Of a stretch of DNA of 64,000 nucleotides, positions 35,500-44,632 are shown one piece after another. Below the pieces are notes generated by a model. The model did no database searches. It saw only the letters and a list, made by a program, of their open reading frames with translations, and was not told the origin of the DNA. Each line of letters starts with the position of its first letter. Within the stretch, counting starts at the first letter, position 1. Position numbers and translations under genes: made by a program. The stretch is from the NCBI RefSeq assembly GCF_014837245.1, contig NZ_JACYFU010000002.1, positions 434,001-498,000 of the forward strand, written 5' to 3'. The stretch is from Devosia oryzisoli. GTDB lineage: Bacteria > Pseudomonadota > Alphaproteobacteria > Rhizobiales > Devosiaceae.

Positions 35500-36341
35500 T
35501 TCCGCTTCTGCGTGGTCACCCCAGGCTCCTTGTCGGCGCAGGGATCAGCCTGCTGCTGGCCTTGGCCGGGCTCGTGTCGCTGGTCTGGACACCCTACCCC
35601 ATCGAGCAGGTCGTGGTGGCCGAGCGGTTCCTGGGCTCCGGTCCGCAGCATTGGCTAGGGACCGATCATCTGGGGCGGGACATGCTGTCCCTGATCATGT
35701 CCGGCACATTGACCAGCTTCCTAGTCGCGGGCCTTGCGGCCGGCATCGGCATCGGTATCGGCGTACCGATGGGTCTCGCCGCGGCCCTTTGGGGTGGCTG
35801 GGTCGAATGGCTGGTCCTGCGGGTGTCCGATCTGACCTTCGCATTTCCTGCCGTTATCGTGGCAATCCTCATTGCCACGCTGGTCGGCCCTGGCGAGAGC
35901 AACGCCATCTTCGCCATCGGCATCTTCAACATTCCAGTCTTCGCTCGCGTGGCGCGAGGCGGCGCCTTGACGCTGGTCGGGCAGGACTACGTGGCCGCCG
36001 CCCGCCTCGCGGGAAGAAACCGGATCGCAATCGCCTGGCTGCACCTCCTGCCCAATATCGGCAGCCTTATCATCGTGCAGGGAACCATTCAGCTTTCGCT
36101 GGGCATCCTCGCAGAGGCCGGCCTGAGCTATATCGGACTGGGGACACAGCCACCGGCGACCAGCCTGGGCCTGATGCTGCGGGATGCGCAAAGCCTGTTC
36201 CTGATCCATCCCTGGCTCAGCATCGTGCCGGGTTTGGCGATCGTGGTCATCGTTATTGCGCTCAATATGGCCGGCGATGGCCTGCGCGATGCGCTCGATC
36301 CTCGTCTGCGGCGGCAGGAGCTAGGCCATGTCGCTGGTTGA
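35496..36341 (+). CDS. ABC transporter permease, DppC-like
   Basis: Second permease of the transporter, 281 residues, about six helices. It contains LGTDHLGRDMLSLIMSG, the family's DxxGRD motif, the EAA-loop YVAAARLAGRNR and LSYIGLGTQPPATSLGLML, all typical of DppC proteins. Overlaps dppB-like by four bases and the ATPase gene by 14, indicating tight coupling. Confidence 0.92.
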   Translation: MIPLLRGHPRLLVGAGISLLLALAGLVSLVWTPYPIEQVVVAERFLGSGPQHWLGTDHLGRDMLSLIMSGTLTSFLVAGLAAGIGIGIGVPMGLAAALWGGWVEWLVLRVSDLTFAFPAVIVAILIATLVGPGESNAIFAIGIFNIPVFARVARGGALTLVGQDYVAAARLAGRNRIAIAWLHLLPNIGSLIIVQGTIQLSLGILAEAGLSYIGLGTQPPATSLGLMLRDAQSLFLIHPWLSIVPGLAIVVIVIALNMAGDGLRDALDPRLRRQELGHVAG

Positions 36342-37878
36342 CATCAAGGACCTCCGGATCAGTTTCGGTCAGGTCCCTGCTGTCGATGGGGTCAGCCTTG
36401 CCATCGACCATGGTGACCGGTTTGGCCTCATCGGCGAGAGCGGATCGGGCAAGTCCCTCACGGCGCTGGCTCTGGCCGGACTTCTGCCAGAAGGAGCGCG
36501 GGTGGATGGACAAATTCTGTTCGATGGGCAGCCGCTGCCAGCGAATGAAGCTGCGCTGGCCAGGCTACGCGGCCGACGCATCGGCATGGTCTTCCAGGAG
36601 CCGATGACGGCCCTCAACCCCCTCATGCGCGTCGGCGACCAGATCGAAGAATCTGTTGCCCTGACCCGCGGCGATGCGAGCGCGGGAGCGATAGTCCAAC
36701 TGCTGCAGGAGGTGGGGTTGGATCCGTCCCACGGCCGGCGCTACCCGCATCAACTCTCCGGCGGTCAACGCCAACGGGTCATGATCGCGATCGCGCTGGC
36801 CGGTGAACCCGATCTGATGATAGCCGACGAGCCGACATCGGCGCTCGATGTGATCACGCAGCGCACCGTGATCGATCTCATCGACACTGTTTGTGCTCGA
36901 CGTGGAATGACGCTTCTCTTCATCAGCCACGACATCAAGGTCGTTGCGGCCCTCTGCGACCATATCGCGGTGATGCAGCAGGGCACGATCGTGGAAAAAG
37001 GCACGACGGAAGCGGTCCTGAACAGCCCCCGCGACGGCTATACCCGCGCCCTACTGGCGGCCAGCAAAATTCCTCGCCGGCGCGCCGCTGTGATCACTGC
37101 AGGGGCAAGCGTGCTGGACGTGGAAAACCTCAGCCGGGTCTATCGGCACGGCATGTGGGGGCGATCGGTCAAGCTGCGGGCGGTGGACGATGTGTCGTTC
37201 AGCTTGAGCAAGGGCGAGTGCGTGGCATTGGTCGGGCCGTCCGGTTGTGGCAAGACCACGCTGGCACGCATGCTTGTGGGCCTTGATGCGCCCAGTTCCG
37301 GCACGGTGACACTGGATGGCGAGCCGGTCAGCCCCGCAAAAATGAGGCCCATCACTCGCGCAAAAATGTCGCTGGTGTTCCAGGACCCCTTCTCCAGCTT
37401 CGATCCGCGCATGACCGTCGAGCGGTCCGTCGCTGAACCGCTGCACCTCCTCCGGGCCCTGTCTGCGACCGAAAAGGCCGCCCGAGTCCGAGAAGCCGTA
37501 GAGGCGGTGGGCTTGGACGTGGCAGTGCTCGAGCGCTATCCGCATGAGTTCTCCGGCGGGCAGCGCCAGCGCCTGGCCATAGCCCGGGCGCTCGTCACCC
37601 GCCCGAGTCTCGTCGTGCTCGATGAGCCGGTGTCAGCGCTGGACGTCTCGATACGCGGTGAGGTGCTCGCGCTGCTCGCCGGACTGCAGGAGGAGTACCA
37701 CCTCACCTATCTCCTCATCAGCCATGACCTTGATCTTGTTGCAGCCGTCGCAGATCGGGCGATGGTCATGGAGGCTGGACGCATCGTGGAAAGCGGCCGC
37801 CCCGACGATTTGTTCGCCAGGCCCCGCCATCCCATGACACGGGCCCTCGCCGACGCGCGTCTGCCAAATCCAGCTTAA
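36328..37878 (+). CDS. Fused DppD-DppF-type ABC transporter ATPase
   Basis: A single 516-residue protein that supplies both ATPase domains. Domain 1 has Walker A GESGSGKS (about 38-45), signature LSGGQRQRVMIAIA and Walker B LMIADEPTSALD. Domain 2 (from about 255) has Walker A GPSGCGKT, signature FSGGQRQRLAIARA and Walker B LVVLDEPVSALD. Both are complete. The stop overlaps the convergent DUF3072 gene by four bases. Completes the operon begun at 32915. Confidence 0.95.
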   Translation: MSLVDIKDLRISFGQVPAVDGVSLAIDHGDRFGLIGESGSGKSLTALALAGLLPEGARVDGQILFDGQPLPANEAALARLRGRRIGMVFQEPMTALNPLMRVGDQIEESVALTRGDASAGAIVQLLQEVGLDPSHGRRYPHQLSGGQRQRVMIAIALAGEPDLMIADEPTSALDVITQRTVIDLIDTVCARRGMTLLFISHDIKVVAALCDHIAVMQQGTIVEKGTTEAVLNSPRDGYTRALLAASKIPRRRAAVITAGASVLDVENLSRVYRHGMWGRSVKLRAVDDVSFSLSKGECVALVGPSGCGKTTLARMLVGLDAPSSGTVTLDGEPVSPAKMRPITRAKMSLVFQDPFSSFDPRMTVERSVAEPLHLLRALSATEKAARVREAVEAVGLDVAVLERYPHEFSGGQRQRLAIARALVTRPSLVVLDEPVSALDVSIRGEVLALLAGLQEEYHLTYLLISHDLDLVAAVADRAMVMEAGRIVESGRPDDLFARPRHPMTRALADARLPNPA

Positions 37879-38099
37879 GTGTCCAGACCCAAGTCGTCAC
37901 GCAGCGCGTCGATCCTTCTGGACGCTTCGGCCTTGCTCAGGTCATCGGCGAACTGGTCGGGCTTGTGGGCCTGCTCTGAAAGCGTCTTGAGATAGGACGC
38001 CTGGGCGTCCGTCATCGGGTCGTCGCCCGTGGTCCAGTCCGCGGGATCCTTTTCGAGATTGGAATGGGCGCCTGGGTCGATCTTGGGGTGTGTGGACAT
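37875..38099 (-). CDS. DUF3072 small protein
   Basis: A 74-residue protein with the DUF3072 pattern DWTTGDDPMTDAQASYLKTL followed by a Lys/Asp-rich helix (LSKAEASRRIDALRD). This family is common in Rhizobiales and Actinobacteria; function unknown, often next to stress genes. Highly charged, no membrane segment. Confidence 0.85.
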   Translation of the reverse strand: MSTHPKIDPGAHSNLEKDPADWTTGDDPMTDAQASYLKTLSEQAHKPDQFADDLSKAEASRRIDALRDDLGLDT

Positions 38100-38153
38100 C
38101 GAGAAAACTCCTGCTGTTGTTCTCTCAATGTTCTGTTCGGCGCGCCGGTTCCG

Positions 38154-39473
38154 CTATCCCTGAGGGGAGTTGTGCAGTAGCCCCTGGAAAGCGCGGTAGC
38201 TCGACTTCGGCGTGCGCTCCTGCGTCTCATAATCGACATGGACGAGCCCAAAGCGCTTGGAATAGCCCTCGGCCCACTCGTAGTTGTCGAGTAGAGACCA
38301 GGCGAAATAGCCGCGCACGTCGGCGCCAGCATCACGCGCCGCAAGAACAGCCTTGAGGTGATCCTCATAGTACCTGACGCGACGAGGGTCTGTGTCGCCC
38401 TCCACTTCGGCCATGCCGTTCTCGGTGACGTAAAGCGGCAGCGGCGTGTACTCACGCGACACCCGCACGAGAAGATCCGTCAGACCTTGCGGATAGATTT
38501 CCCAGCCAATGTCGGTCTTCTCGAGCTCACCCTTGACCTGCGTCACTGGATGACCAGGCTCGTCGGGGGCCTTGTAGAGCCCGCGCGTATAATAGTTGAT
38601 GCCCAGCCAATCGAGCGGACGGGAGACGATCGCCATATCGTCCTGATAGTTCTCAGGAAGGTGTGAACCCAACCAGTCCGTGATCACCTTTGGATACTCG
38701 CCCTTGAGAACGCCGCCCAGATACCAGCGGTTGAACAGGGCATCGCCAAAGTCGCACGCTTTGCGGTCGGCATCGCTTGCCGTGGCCGGCTCGGATTTTT
38801 CGAGATTGAGCACAATCCCGAGGTTCTTCGCACCGGCCCCCCTTAGCGCATCCACGGCCGTGCCGTGGGCGAACAGGACGTGGTGCATGGCGCGCGCTGC
38901 GGCCCGCATGTCGCGGTAGCCCGGAGCATGGATGCCGAGATAGTGGCTGAGGAAGGCAACGCACCAGGGTTCGTTGATGGTTGCGATGGCTTCGAGGCGA
39001 TCGCCGAACTTGCTGGCGACAAGGCTGGCATAGTCAGCAAACCAGCCGGCGATATCGCGATTCATCCATCCGCCGCGGTCCTGCAGCGCCGAAGGCAAGT
39101 CCCAATGGTAGAGCGTGGCATAGGGCTTGATGCCCCGCTCCAGCATGCCGTCGATCAACCGGTCATAGAAATCGAGGCCCGCCGCGTTCGTAGCCCCTGT
39201 TCCTTGCGGAATGATGCGGGGCCAGGAAAACGAAAACCGGTAGGCATCGAAGCCACCCTGCCGGATGAGATCGAGATCCTGCGGCCAGAGCTCGTAGTGG
39301 TTGCATGCCGCAAGGCCGGTATCACCGCCATGGACATTGCCGGGCGTTGCGGAAAAGCTGTCCCAGATGGAAGGACCCCGACCATCGCGCTGTCCGCCTT
39401 CGATCTGGTAGGCCGCGGTGGCGACGCCAAAGGTGAAATCTGGACCGAACTGTCGACGCTCAAACGAAAACAT
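38154..39473 (-). CDS. GH1 beta-glucosidase
   Basis: Family 1 glycoside hydrolase that cleaves beta-glucosides, 439 residues, cytoplasmic as no signal peptide is seen. The catalytic pair is visible: acid/base Glu168 in TINEPWC and nucleophile Glu351 in YVTENG. FSFSWPRIIPQG and CFAW-like EGYSKRFGLVHVDYETQERTPKSS are the usual GH1 sections. It probably handles cellobiose or aryl-glucosides taken up by other transporters. An upstream gene pair (mrp) follows in the same direction 71 bases away. Confidence 0.94.
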   Translation of the reverse strand: MFSFERRQFGPDFTFGVATAAYQIEGGQRDGRGPSIWDSFSATPGNVHGGDTGLAACNHYELWPQDLDLIRQGGFDAYRFSFSWPRIIPQGTGATNAAGLDFYDRLIDGMLERGIKPYATLYHWDLPSALQDRGGWMNRDIAGWFADYASLVASKFGDRLEAIATINEPWCVAFLSHYLGIHAPGYRDMRAAARAMHHVLFAHGTAVDALRGAGAKNLGIVLNLEKSEPATASDADRKACDFGDALFNRWYLGGVLKGEYPKVITDWLGSHLPENYQDDMAIVSRPLDWLGINYYTRGLYKAPDEPGHPVTQVKGELEKTDIGWEIYPQGLTDLLVRVSREYTPLPLYVTENGMAEVEGDTDPRRVRYYEDHLKAVLAARDAGADVRGYFAWSLLDNYEWAEGYSKRFGLVHVDYETQERTPKSSYRAFQGLLHNSPQG

Positions 39474-39544
39474 GCCGCCTCCCCCGGGCGGACCGCGCCC
39501 TTTGGGCAGCCGGATACCTCACCATGTCACATCATGCAATCGAT

Positions 39545-40639
39545 TTAAGCTGGCTTTGTCACGCCGTTCCGCAGTTGGGGCGCCTTGAGAAGAAGACGTT
39601 CCGCAATGCCCCGAAAAGCCTTCGCCTCGGCGCCATCCGGTTCACCGACCACCGGTGGCACCCCTTGGTCCGAGTGCTCGCGAATGGACATGACAAGGGG
39701 AATGGCCCCGAGAAAATCGAGACCCAGCATGGCTGCCGCTCGCTCAGCCCCGCCGGAGCCGAAGATGTCGTAACGATTGCCGGTGTCGGGCGCGATGAAG
39801 TAGCTCATGTTCTCGATCAGACCGAGGAGCGGGACGTCCATGCGACGCAGCATGTCGATCGCCTTTTGCGCATCGATCAGAGCAAGGTCTTGCGGGGTCG
39901 AAACGATCACCACGCCGTCGACGCTCACCTGCTGGAACAGCGCGATATGGATGTCGCCGGTACCAGGGGGCAAATCTATGACGAGAACGTCGAGACCGCC
40001 CCAGTGGGTCTCCCTCAGCAACTGACGCAGGCCGGACGTCGCCATGGGGCCACGCCAGACCACCGCCTGGCCGGGACTTAGCATCGAGCCAATGGACATG
40101 ACCTTGAGGCCGTGCGCCTCGTGCGGCGAGAAAATGCCATCGTCGCGAACGGCCGGTTTGCCCTCGATCCCCAGAAGTTTCGGGACAGAAGGACCATAAA
40201 GATCAGCGTCGAGCACGCCCACGGCAAGACCCTGCGCCTTGAGCGCAAGTGCTAGGTTGACGGCAGTCGTGGATTTGCCCACGCCCCCCTTTCCCGACCC
40301 AACGGCAATGATGTGGCGAACCCCATCGACGGGACTGCGTGGTGCCGGAGCCGGACGCCCATGCGCTGCCGCCTGGCCGGTAGCAGTTCCCTTGTCGGCG
40401 GTAAGGGAGACCATGACCTTTCGTCCGGTGGCCACCGCCTGCGCCGCGCTTTGCGCCGCTACTCGAACTGGGCCGAAAGCGGCTTCCATGCCCGGCTTGA
40501 CAGCAATGGCGAACGCCACCGCACTCGCGGTGACGATGATCTCCGACAGCCCGGAAAAACTGGCCAGATCGCCGCCTCCAGGCACCTCGACGGCTGACAG
40601 GGCAGCCTTGATTTGAGCGGCCAGTTCGGCGTCGGCCAT
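39545..40639 (-). CDS. mrp: Mrp/NBP35 family P-loop iron-sulfur carrier ATPase
   Basis: ATPase that stores and delivers Fe-S clusters. From ATG 40639 it has 364 residues: an N-terminal MIP18-like domain (1-90), a Pro-rich linker, and the ATPase with GSGKGGVGKSTTAVNLALAL (deviant Walker A), VLDADLYGPSVP, GLDVLVIDLPPGTGD. The usual CxxC cluster ligand after ENMSYF is replaced (ENMSYFIAPDTGNRYDIFG), a state seen in related Rhizobiales proteins. ATG 40648 is also in frame but lacks a ribosome-binding site. The gene start abuts the transaldolase terminator. Confidence 0.9.
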   Translation of the reverse strand: MADAELAAQIKAALSAVEVPGGGDLASFSGLSEIIVTASAVAFAIAVKPGMEAAFGPVRVAAQSAAQAVATGRKVMVSLTADKGTATGQAAAHGRPAPAPRSPVDGVRHIIAVGSGKGGVGKSTTAVNLALALKAQGLAVGVLDADLYGPSVPKLLGIEGKPAVRDDGIFSPHEAHGLKVMSIGSMLSPGQAVVWRGPMATSGLRQLLRETHWGGLDVLVIDLPPGTGDIHIALFQQVSVDGVVIVSTPQDLALIDAQKAIDMLRRMDVPLLGLIENMSYFIAPDTGNRYDIFGSGGAERAAAMLGLDFLGAIPLVMSIREHSDQGVPPVVGEPDGAEAKAFRGIAERLLLKAPQLRNGVTKPA

Positions 40640-40651
40640 GGTCACCATCCC

Positions 40652-40692
40652 AAAAAGAAGGCCCCGCCCCGAGCGGATCGAAGGGCGAGGCC
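40652..40692 (-). terminator. Terminator after fsa, abutting mrp start
   Basis: On the minus strand GGCCTCGCCC and GGGCGGGGCC form a 10-bp stem with one mismatch around a 13-base loop, followed by TTCTTTTT. The U-tract ends four bases before an mrp ATG. It should end the fsa transcript and leave mrp dependent on leakage or on its own promoter. Confidence 0.72.
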
Positions 40693-40753
40693 TGAGAAAC
40701 AGAACTGCATGGGGAGGGCCAGGCGCTCAGCCGACCGGTCCCCGCCGCCCATC

Positions 40754-41407
40754 TTAGAGGATCGACTGACCCGTGGCTGCCCAATCCTTGAGGAAGCCTT
40801 CGATGCCCTTGTCCGTCAGCGGGTGGCCCGCGAGCTTCTTGATCACGTCGGGCGGGATGGTCGCCACGTCGGCTCCGGCGAGAGCCGCCTGCGTCACGTG
40901 GTTGGCCGAGCGGATCGAGGCCGCCAAGATCTGCGTCTCGAACTGGTAGTTGTCGTAAATCTGCCGGATGTTCTCGATCAGTTCCATGCCATCGAGATTG
41001 ATGTCGTCGAGGCGCCCGATGAAGGGCGAGATGTAGGTTGCCCCGGCCTTGGCCGCGAGCAGTGCCTGGTTGGCGGAAAAGCAGAGCGTGACGTTGGTCT
41101 TGACGCCCTTTTCCTTGAAGTGCTTGGTCGCCTTGAGACCTGCCAGCGTCAGGGGCAGCTTGATGACAACGTTGGACGCGATCTTGGAGAGCACTTCGCC
41201 CTCGGCGACCATGCCGTCATATTCGAGGCTCGCCACTTCGGCCGAAACCGGACCGGGCGTGATGGCGCAGATTTCCTTGACGACTTCCTTGAAGTCGCGA
41301 CCGGATTTGGCGATCAGGGACGGATTGGTGGTCACGCCATCGACGAGGCCGGCTTCGTGCAGCTCGGTGATGGCCTTGGTATCTGCAGTATCGACGAAGA
41401 ACTTCAT
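40754..41407 (-). CDS. fsa: Fructose-6-phosphate aldolase / transaldolase (Fsa/TalC type)
   Basis: A 217-residue small transaldolase-family enzyme of the MipB/TalC subfamily. The Schiff-base lysine is Lys83 in [39 protein letters not shown] and [10 protein letters not shown] are family marks. Short members act either as transaldolase or as fructose-6-phosphate aldolase; the sequence alone does not decide, though in Rhizobiales transaldolase is more usual. Confidence 0.92.
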   Translation of the reverse strand: MKFFVDTADTKAITELHEAGLVDGVTTNPSLIAKSGRDFKEVVKEICAITPGPVSAEVASLEYDGMVAEGEVLSKIASNVVIKLPLTLAGLKATKHFKEKGVKTNVTLCFSANQALLAAKAGATYISPFIGRLDDINLDGMELIENIRQIYDNYQFETQILAASIRSANHVTQAALAGADVATIPPDVIKKLAGHPLTDKGIEGFLKDWAATGQSIL

Positions 41408-41486
41408 CGTTCCCTCCTAAAATCGTTCCAATCCAGCCGTTACAGCCAGATGTAGTCATGGCGGCAAGGCGCCGCAAGCGGGCAGG

Positions 41487-42674
41487 TCAGCGCGCCGCGG
41501 CCAAAAAGGCGTCGGCAAGGTCTCCCACGCGCTCTTCCGGTATTCCAGCCACGTTGATGCGGCTGTCCGAGGTCATGTAGACCCCGTTTTCGGCCTTGAG
41601 ATGCTCCACCGCCTCTGGCGTCAGGCCGAGGAGCGAAAACATGCCCCGGTGCTCGGCGACGAAGTCGAAATCGGTGCTGTTGGAGCGCTCGCGGATGGCG
41701 GAAGCGAGCTTTTCTCGCAGCGCGATCATGCGGTTGCGCATCTGCGCCAACTCCGCTTCCCACTCCGCCCGCAGGCTCGCGTCCTCAAGGATAGTGCGGA
41801 TGATCTCTGCGCCATGGTCCGGCGGCTGGGAGTATGCGCCCCGGATGATGTTGAGCAGCTGCGAGTTGGTTACATCCGCCTCGTCGGGCGACCGCGCCAG
41901 CAGGATGGCCGCGCCGATACGCTCGCGGTAAAGCCCGAAATTCTTCGATCCCGAGAAGGCCACCAGCGCCTCCGGGACTGCAGACAGAATTTTGCGCGTG
42001 CCGTAGGCGTCCGCTTCAATGCCGTCGCCGAAGCCAAGGTAGGCCAGATCGATGAAGGGCAACGCGCCGGTTCGAACCAGGCTCTGTGCCACCTTGTCCC
42101 ATTGCTCGTGGGTGAGATTGGCGCCGGTCGGATTGTGGCAGCACCCGTGCAGCAGGACCACATCCTCCGTCGTCAGCCGGTCGAGAGCGGCCAGCATGGC
42201 GTCGAATTTCACCGCGCGGGTTGCGGCATCGAAATAGGGGTAGGTGGCAACCTTGAGGCCAGAATTGATGGCGATCGGATTGTGGTTCGCCCATGTCGGG
42301 TCGGAGACGTAAACCGCTGCTCCCGGACGTGCCCGGTTGATGAGCTGCATCAAAATCCAGAGGGAGCCAGTCCCTCCTGGGGCCTGGGCAATGCGGATGC
42401 GGGACCGGTTGACGCCGCTATTGCCCAGCACCAGATCCAGCACAGCCGCGCCGAAGCCCTTGTTGCCGGCAATGCCAAGATAGGTCTTCGTCTTTTCGTT
42501 CGCGAGGATACGCTCTTCGGCCTTGCGAACGGACGACATCACCGGGGTTACCCCCTGCTCGTCCTTATAGACGCCGACCCCAAGATCCACCTTGGAAGAA
42601 CGGGTATCGGCAGCATATTCGCCCATGAGCGCCAGGATCTTGTCGCCAGGGGCCTTGGTCAGGGTTTCGAACAT
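41487..42674 (-). CDS. Aromatic/aspartate aminotransferase (class I, TyrB/AspC type)
   Basis: PLP-dependent transaminase, 395 residues. PLP-binding Lys244 is in SGSKNFGLYRER; Asp209 in FIDLAYLGFGDG contacts the pyridine nitrogen. VDLGVGVYKDEQG, HGCCHNPTGANLTHEQW (180-194 region) and INVAGIPEERVGDLADAF are typical of the aspartate/aromatic aminotransferase subgroup. Preference between aspartate and aromatic amino acids cannot be fixed by eye. It follows etfA on the same strand after 76 bases. Confidence 0.92.
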   Translation of the reverse strand: MFETLTKAPGDKILALMGEYAADTRSSKVDLGVGVYKDEQGVTPVMSSVRKAEERILANEKTKTYLGIAGNKGFGAAVLDLVLGNSGVNRSRIRIAQAPGGTGSLWILMQLINRARPGAAVYVSDPTWANHNPIAINSGLKVATYPYFDAATRAVKFDAMLAALDRLTTEDVVLLHGCCHNPTGANLTHEQWDKVAQSLVRTGALPFIDLAYLGFGDGIEADAYGTRKILSAVPEALVAFSGSKNFGLYRERIGAAILLARSPDEADVTNSQLLNIIRGAYSQPPDHGAEIIRTILEDASLRAEWEAELAQMRNRMIALREKLASAIRERSNSTDFDFVAEHRGMFSLLGLTPEAVEHLKAENGVYMTSDSRINVAGIPEERVGDLADAFLAAAR

Positions 42675-42750
42675 AGTGAAGGTCCGGTGGGAAGGCGCCG
42701 CCTTTATAGGCGGCTGGGGGATTTTTGCAATTGCGGAGGGGCGAATGTGG

Positions 42751-43674
42751 CTAGCGTTTTAGCCCCAGTGCGTCGAGTTCCGCGGTCAGCTTTGGAACAA
42801 TGTCGAACAGGTCTCCGATCAAGGCCACGTCCGCGATCTTGACGATGGGGGCTTCGGCATCGGAGTTGATGGCAATGATCTTTTTTGCGCCCTGAATTCC
42901 GGCGAGGTGCTGGAGCGCTCCCGAGATTCCGACCGCGACGTAGAGATCGGGAGCGATGATCTTGCCAGTCTGTCCGATTTGCCAATCGTTCGGGGCGTAG
43001 CCGGCATCAACGGCAGCACGGGTTGCCCCGACCGCCGCATTGAGGCTCTGCCCCAGGCGCTCGATGAGCTTGAATCCTTCGACCGAGCCGACCGAAACGC
43101 CGCCGCCGACCACAATCTGGGCCGTCGACAGATCGGGAACGTCGCTTTCCGTGCGATGGGCAGCGATAAGCCGTACTGCAGAGTCATAAGGCTGTTCGAT
43201 TATTTCGACCGGAGCTTCACCGCCGCCAGAGGCCGGCCGGAAGGCCGAAGCCCGGATCGTCAGCACATGCCGGGACTGCGGATCGGTGACGGTCTCCAAA
43301 GCGTTGCCGGCGTAGATCGGGCGCACAAAGCGGCCCGGACCCTCGATGGCGACGATGTCGGTGACCGGCTGAATGTCGAGCCTGGCGGCCAGCCGAGGCA
43401 TCACGTCCTTACCCAAGGTCGTCGCACCGGCGACAACGTATTGGTACTGGGCTGCCAAAGGTTCGAGCAGTTCCTGGAGGCGGTCGGCCAAGAGAGGGCC
43501 GCCAGCTACGATCACTCGGTTCACGCCGGCGATCGTTGCGGCGGACTGAGCTATCGATGCCGAACCGGCAACCAGAACATCGACGGGGCCGAGCAGGGAG
43601 GCCGCAGCAACGAGCCGAGCGGTCGAGGGGGAGAGGGCGTCGCCGTCCAGCTCCGCGAGAAGCAGCACACTCAT
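42751..43674 (-). CDS. etfA: Electron transfer flavoprotein alpha subunit
   Basis: Carries electrons from acyl-CoA and other dehydrogenases to ETF:ubiquinone oxidoreductase. The 307-residue alpha subunit has the C-terminal FAD domain with VGGGVSVGSVEGFKLIERL, GATRAAVDAG, QIGQTGKIIAPDLYVAVGISGA and HLAGIQGAKKIIAINSD. Its start overlaps the etfB stop (TGATG), so the subunits are coupled. No ETF-QO gene is in the window. Confidence 0.96.
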   Translation of the reverse strand: MSVLLLAELDGDALSPSTARLVAAASLLGPVDVLVAGSASIAQSAATIAGVNRVIVAGGPLLADRLQELLEPLAAQYQYVVAGATTLGKDVMPRLAARLDIQPVTDIVAIEGPGRFVRPIYAGNALETVTDPQSRHVLTIRASAFRPASGGGEAPVEIIEQPYDSAVRLIAAHRTESDVPDLSTAQIVVGGGVSVGSVEGFKLIERLGQSLNAAVGATRAAVDAGYAPNDWQIGQTGKIIAPDLYVAVGISGALQHLAGIQGAKKIIAINSDAEAPIVKIADVALIGDLFDIVPKLTAELDALGLKR

Positions 43675-44432
43675 CAGATCGCCTCCATCTCGTTGACTTC
43701 GGCGGCGATGACGCCGGCAAGTTCGGAGACCGACCCGACCATGCGACCGGCGACGCGCTCGGGCGGCGGGGAGACTTTTTCGATTGTGAGGCGGGGCCCG
43801 AGATCGACACCCAGCTCGGCAGCGGACCGAACAGCCAGGGGCTTGGAGCGAGCCTTCATCACCATCGGAAGCGCAGTGTTGCGCGGGGTGTTGAGGCGCA
43901 GATCGGCCGTGACAACTGCCGGGAGCGGCAGGCGGATCGTTTCGCGGCCGTAATCGACTTCCCGCGTGACTTCCAGTTCTGCGCCATCCACGGTGATGGC
44001 CGAGGCAAAGGTGGCTTGCGGGCGCTTCGTCAGGGCCGCCAGCATCTGTCCGACGTGGTTGCTGTCGTCGTCCACGGCCTGCTTGCCCAGCAGCACCAGG
44101 TCAGGCTGCTCCTCGGCCACCACAGCCGCCAGGAGCTTGGCGATGGTCAGAGTTTCGAGCGCCTGGTCCGCTTCGAGCAGGATGCCCCGATGCGCCCCCA
44201 TGGCCAGGGCGGTGAGAATAACGTCCGTAGAGGCCTTCGGACCGATCGACACGACCACGATCTCGCCGGCACTGCCCCCTTCTACCAGTTGAACGGCCGC
44301 TTCCACGGCGTGCTTGCAGAACGGGTTCATCGACATGCGGACGCCGGTGGTTTCCACGCCCGATCCATCAGGCCGCACACGAATGCGGACATTATGGTCG
44401 ACCACACGTTTGACCGCGACGAGGATTTTCAT
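43674..44432 (-). CDS. etfB: Electron transfer flavoprotein beta subunit
   Basis: Binds AMP and forms the heterodimer with EtfA. 252 residues. It opens MKILVAVKRVVDHNVRIRV, has ALAMGAHRGILLE, QPDLVLLGKQAVDDDSN and the recognition-loop part REVDYGRETIRLPLPAVVTADL that contacts dehydrogenase partners. Precedes etfA with a TGATG overlap. The gene pair likely forms an operon, with the aminotransferase gene downstream. Confidence 0.96.
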   Translation of the reverse strand: MKILVAVKRVVDHNVRIRVRPDGSGVETTGVRMSMNPFCKHAVEAAVQLVEGGSAGEIVVVSIGPKASTDVILTALAMGAHRGILLEADQALETLTIAKLLAAVVAEEQPDLVLLGKQAVDDDSNHVGQMLAALTKRPQATFASAITVDGAELEVTREVDYGRETIRLPLPAVVTADLRLNTPRNTALPMVMKARSKPLAVRSAAELGVDLGPRLTIEKVSPPPERVAGRMVGSVSELAGVIAAEVNEMEAI

Positions 44433-44632
44433 GAACGGCTCCGTCAGGTTGGCGCCTTGATGGCAAAAAGGGGCTGGGCGGGCAAGGCAAGGGGAAAGAA
44501 ATTCGCTCTAGATATCCGTTCGATGTTGGAAAAGGCTGGCAGAGTTTCGGCCGGCCACTCCCTCAAGCGGTGTTGACGCCAATGCGCGGGGCAGAGACAT
44601 TGGCATCCGTTCCTGGTCTTTTTCGAGTTCCC

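Noticed and set aside
42690..42725. GCCGCC/GGCGGC hairpin between etfA and the aminotransferase gene, considered as a terminator
   Set aside because: Stem of only six pairs and no U-tract on the transcribed strand; too weak to call.
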